Assembly (NCBI GenBank): GCA_963974595.1
Contig: CAXBDA010000005.1
Location: 1 to 64,000 of the forward strand
Length of the DNA stretch: 64,000 bases
Origin: PZPK01 sp963974595
GTDB lineage: Bacteria > Pseudomonadota > Gammaproteobacteria > Pseudomonadales > Oleiphilaceae
Direction: 5' to 3'
Below are positions 63,792-64,000 of this stretch, piece by piece. The position numbers and the translations under genes were made by a program. How positions within the stretch are numbered: the first letter of the stretch is position 1; each line of letters begins with the position of its first letter. Below the pieces are notes generated by a model. It did not search any database, had not been told where the DNA came from, and worked only from the letters and a program-made list of their open reading frames with translations.

Positions 63792-64000
63792 ATGTCCAAA
63801 ACGGCTCCCATTAACATGCGTGTTGAACCTGCTCAGCAAGCATTACTTACAAAAGCTGCAGCGATTCTTCACAAAGACCGAAGCGCCTTCATTCTCGATG
63901 TAGCTTGCCGTGAAGCAGAGAACGTTCTTCTTGATCAAAGGTTATTTCAACTTAATAATAAAGAGTATGAAGCATTTGACGCGGCATTATCTGCTCCACT
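63792..64000 (+). CDS. TacA-type (DUF1778) antitoxin, truncated by window end
   Basis: The first 69 residues of an ORF that runs off the window read MSKTAPINMRVEPAQQALL, then AAAILHKDRSAFILDVACREAENVLLDQ (shown in part) and RLFQLNNKEYEAFDAALSAP. This fits the DUF1778/TacA family: an N-terminal ribbon-helix-helix DNA-binding part and a C-terminal helix with the RLFxLxxxxxxAFxxxLxAP toxin-neutralising segment. The partner, normally a GNAT-fold acetyltransferase (TacT/AtaT) that blocks charged tRNAs, should lie immediately to the right and is not visible. Family proteins have about 90-100 residues, so roughly 25 are missing. Confidence 0.85.
   Translation, partial: MSKTAPINMRVEPAQQALLTKAAAILHKDRSAFILDVACREAENVLLDQRLFQLNNKEYEAFDAALSAP

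Overview
The window is about 64 kb of AT-rich (roughly 40% GC by eye) chromosome from a Gram-negative bacterium, almost certainly a gammaproteobacterium. The evidence is the lptC-lptA-lptB-rpoN-hpf-ptsN-rapZ-npr block, mreBCD followed by rng and yhdP, a full nqrABCDEF set with nqrM, darP, sthA and miaA. GatCAB amidotransferase, PPi-type phosphofructokinase and a gnd-pgl-zwf cluster together suggest a marine or methylotroph-like lineage (for example the Thiotrichales/Cycloclasticus-Methylophaga neighbourhood). That placement is inference only. I saw no tRNA, rRNA, CRISPR array, intact insertion sequence or prophage.

Left third (1-30.5 kb) is core genome. Positions 1-5.9 kb carry LPS export, sigma-54 and the nitrogen PTS. 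MgtE and DarP follow (6-7.9 kb). A minus-strand envelope block covers 8.3-16.3 kb (mreB-mreC-mreD-rng-yhdP). At its 3' end is a stub resembling the start of a nitrilase; the usual maf and tldD are missing. Transcribed away from mreB are gatC-gatA-gatB, pfp and an M17 aminopeptidase. Then come sthA, nqrM and nqrABCDEF on the minus strand, with a strong hairpin terminator between nqrF and nqrM.

Middle third (30.8-47.3 kb) is more mosaic: a sterol-desaturase-like protein with a divergent AraC regulator, a valine-pyruvate-type aminotransferase, a SIMPL protein, an isolated acireductone dioxygenase, a Tat-exported molybdenum hydroxylase (iorA-iorB) with xdhC, an Smr protein, a LysR regulator, an AdeT-like binding protein, miaA, a TPR-sulfotransferase, a degenerate HD-GYP protein and an arsenite methyltransferase.

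Right third (47.3-64 kb) holds an SLC13/RCK transporter, a membrane-anchored coiled-coil protein, a long FabG, an M23 peptidase overlapping a LonB-type protease, a PilZ protein, a tandem-thioredoxin-fold GST-like protein, the gnd-pgl-zwf operon and rhlE. After rhlE the DNA changes character. There is a C-terminal scrap of a type I restriction HsdR, a SEC-C protein of unknown function, a 27-residue basic ORF, and at the edge a truncated TacA-type (DUF1778) antitoxin preceded by two near-identical 19-bp operator-like repeats. This last 2 kb looks like an accessory or defence hot spot running off the window, and is the most interesting part. No clearly new multi-gene system is visible inside the window.
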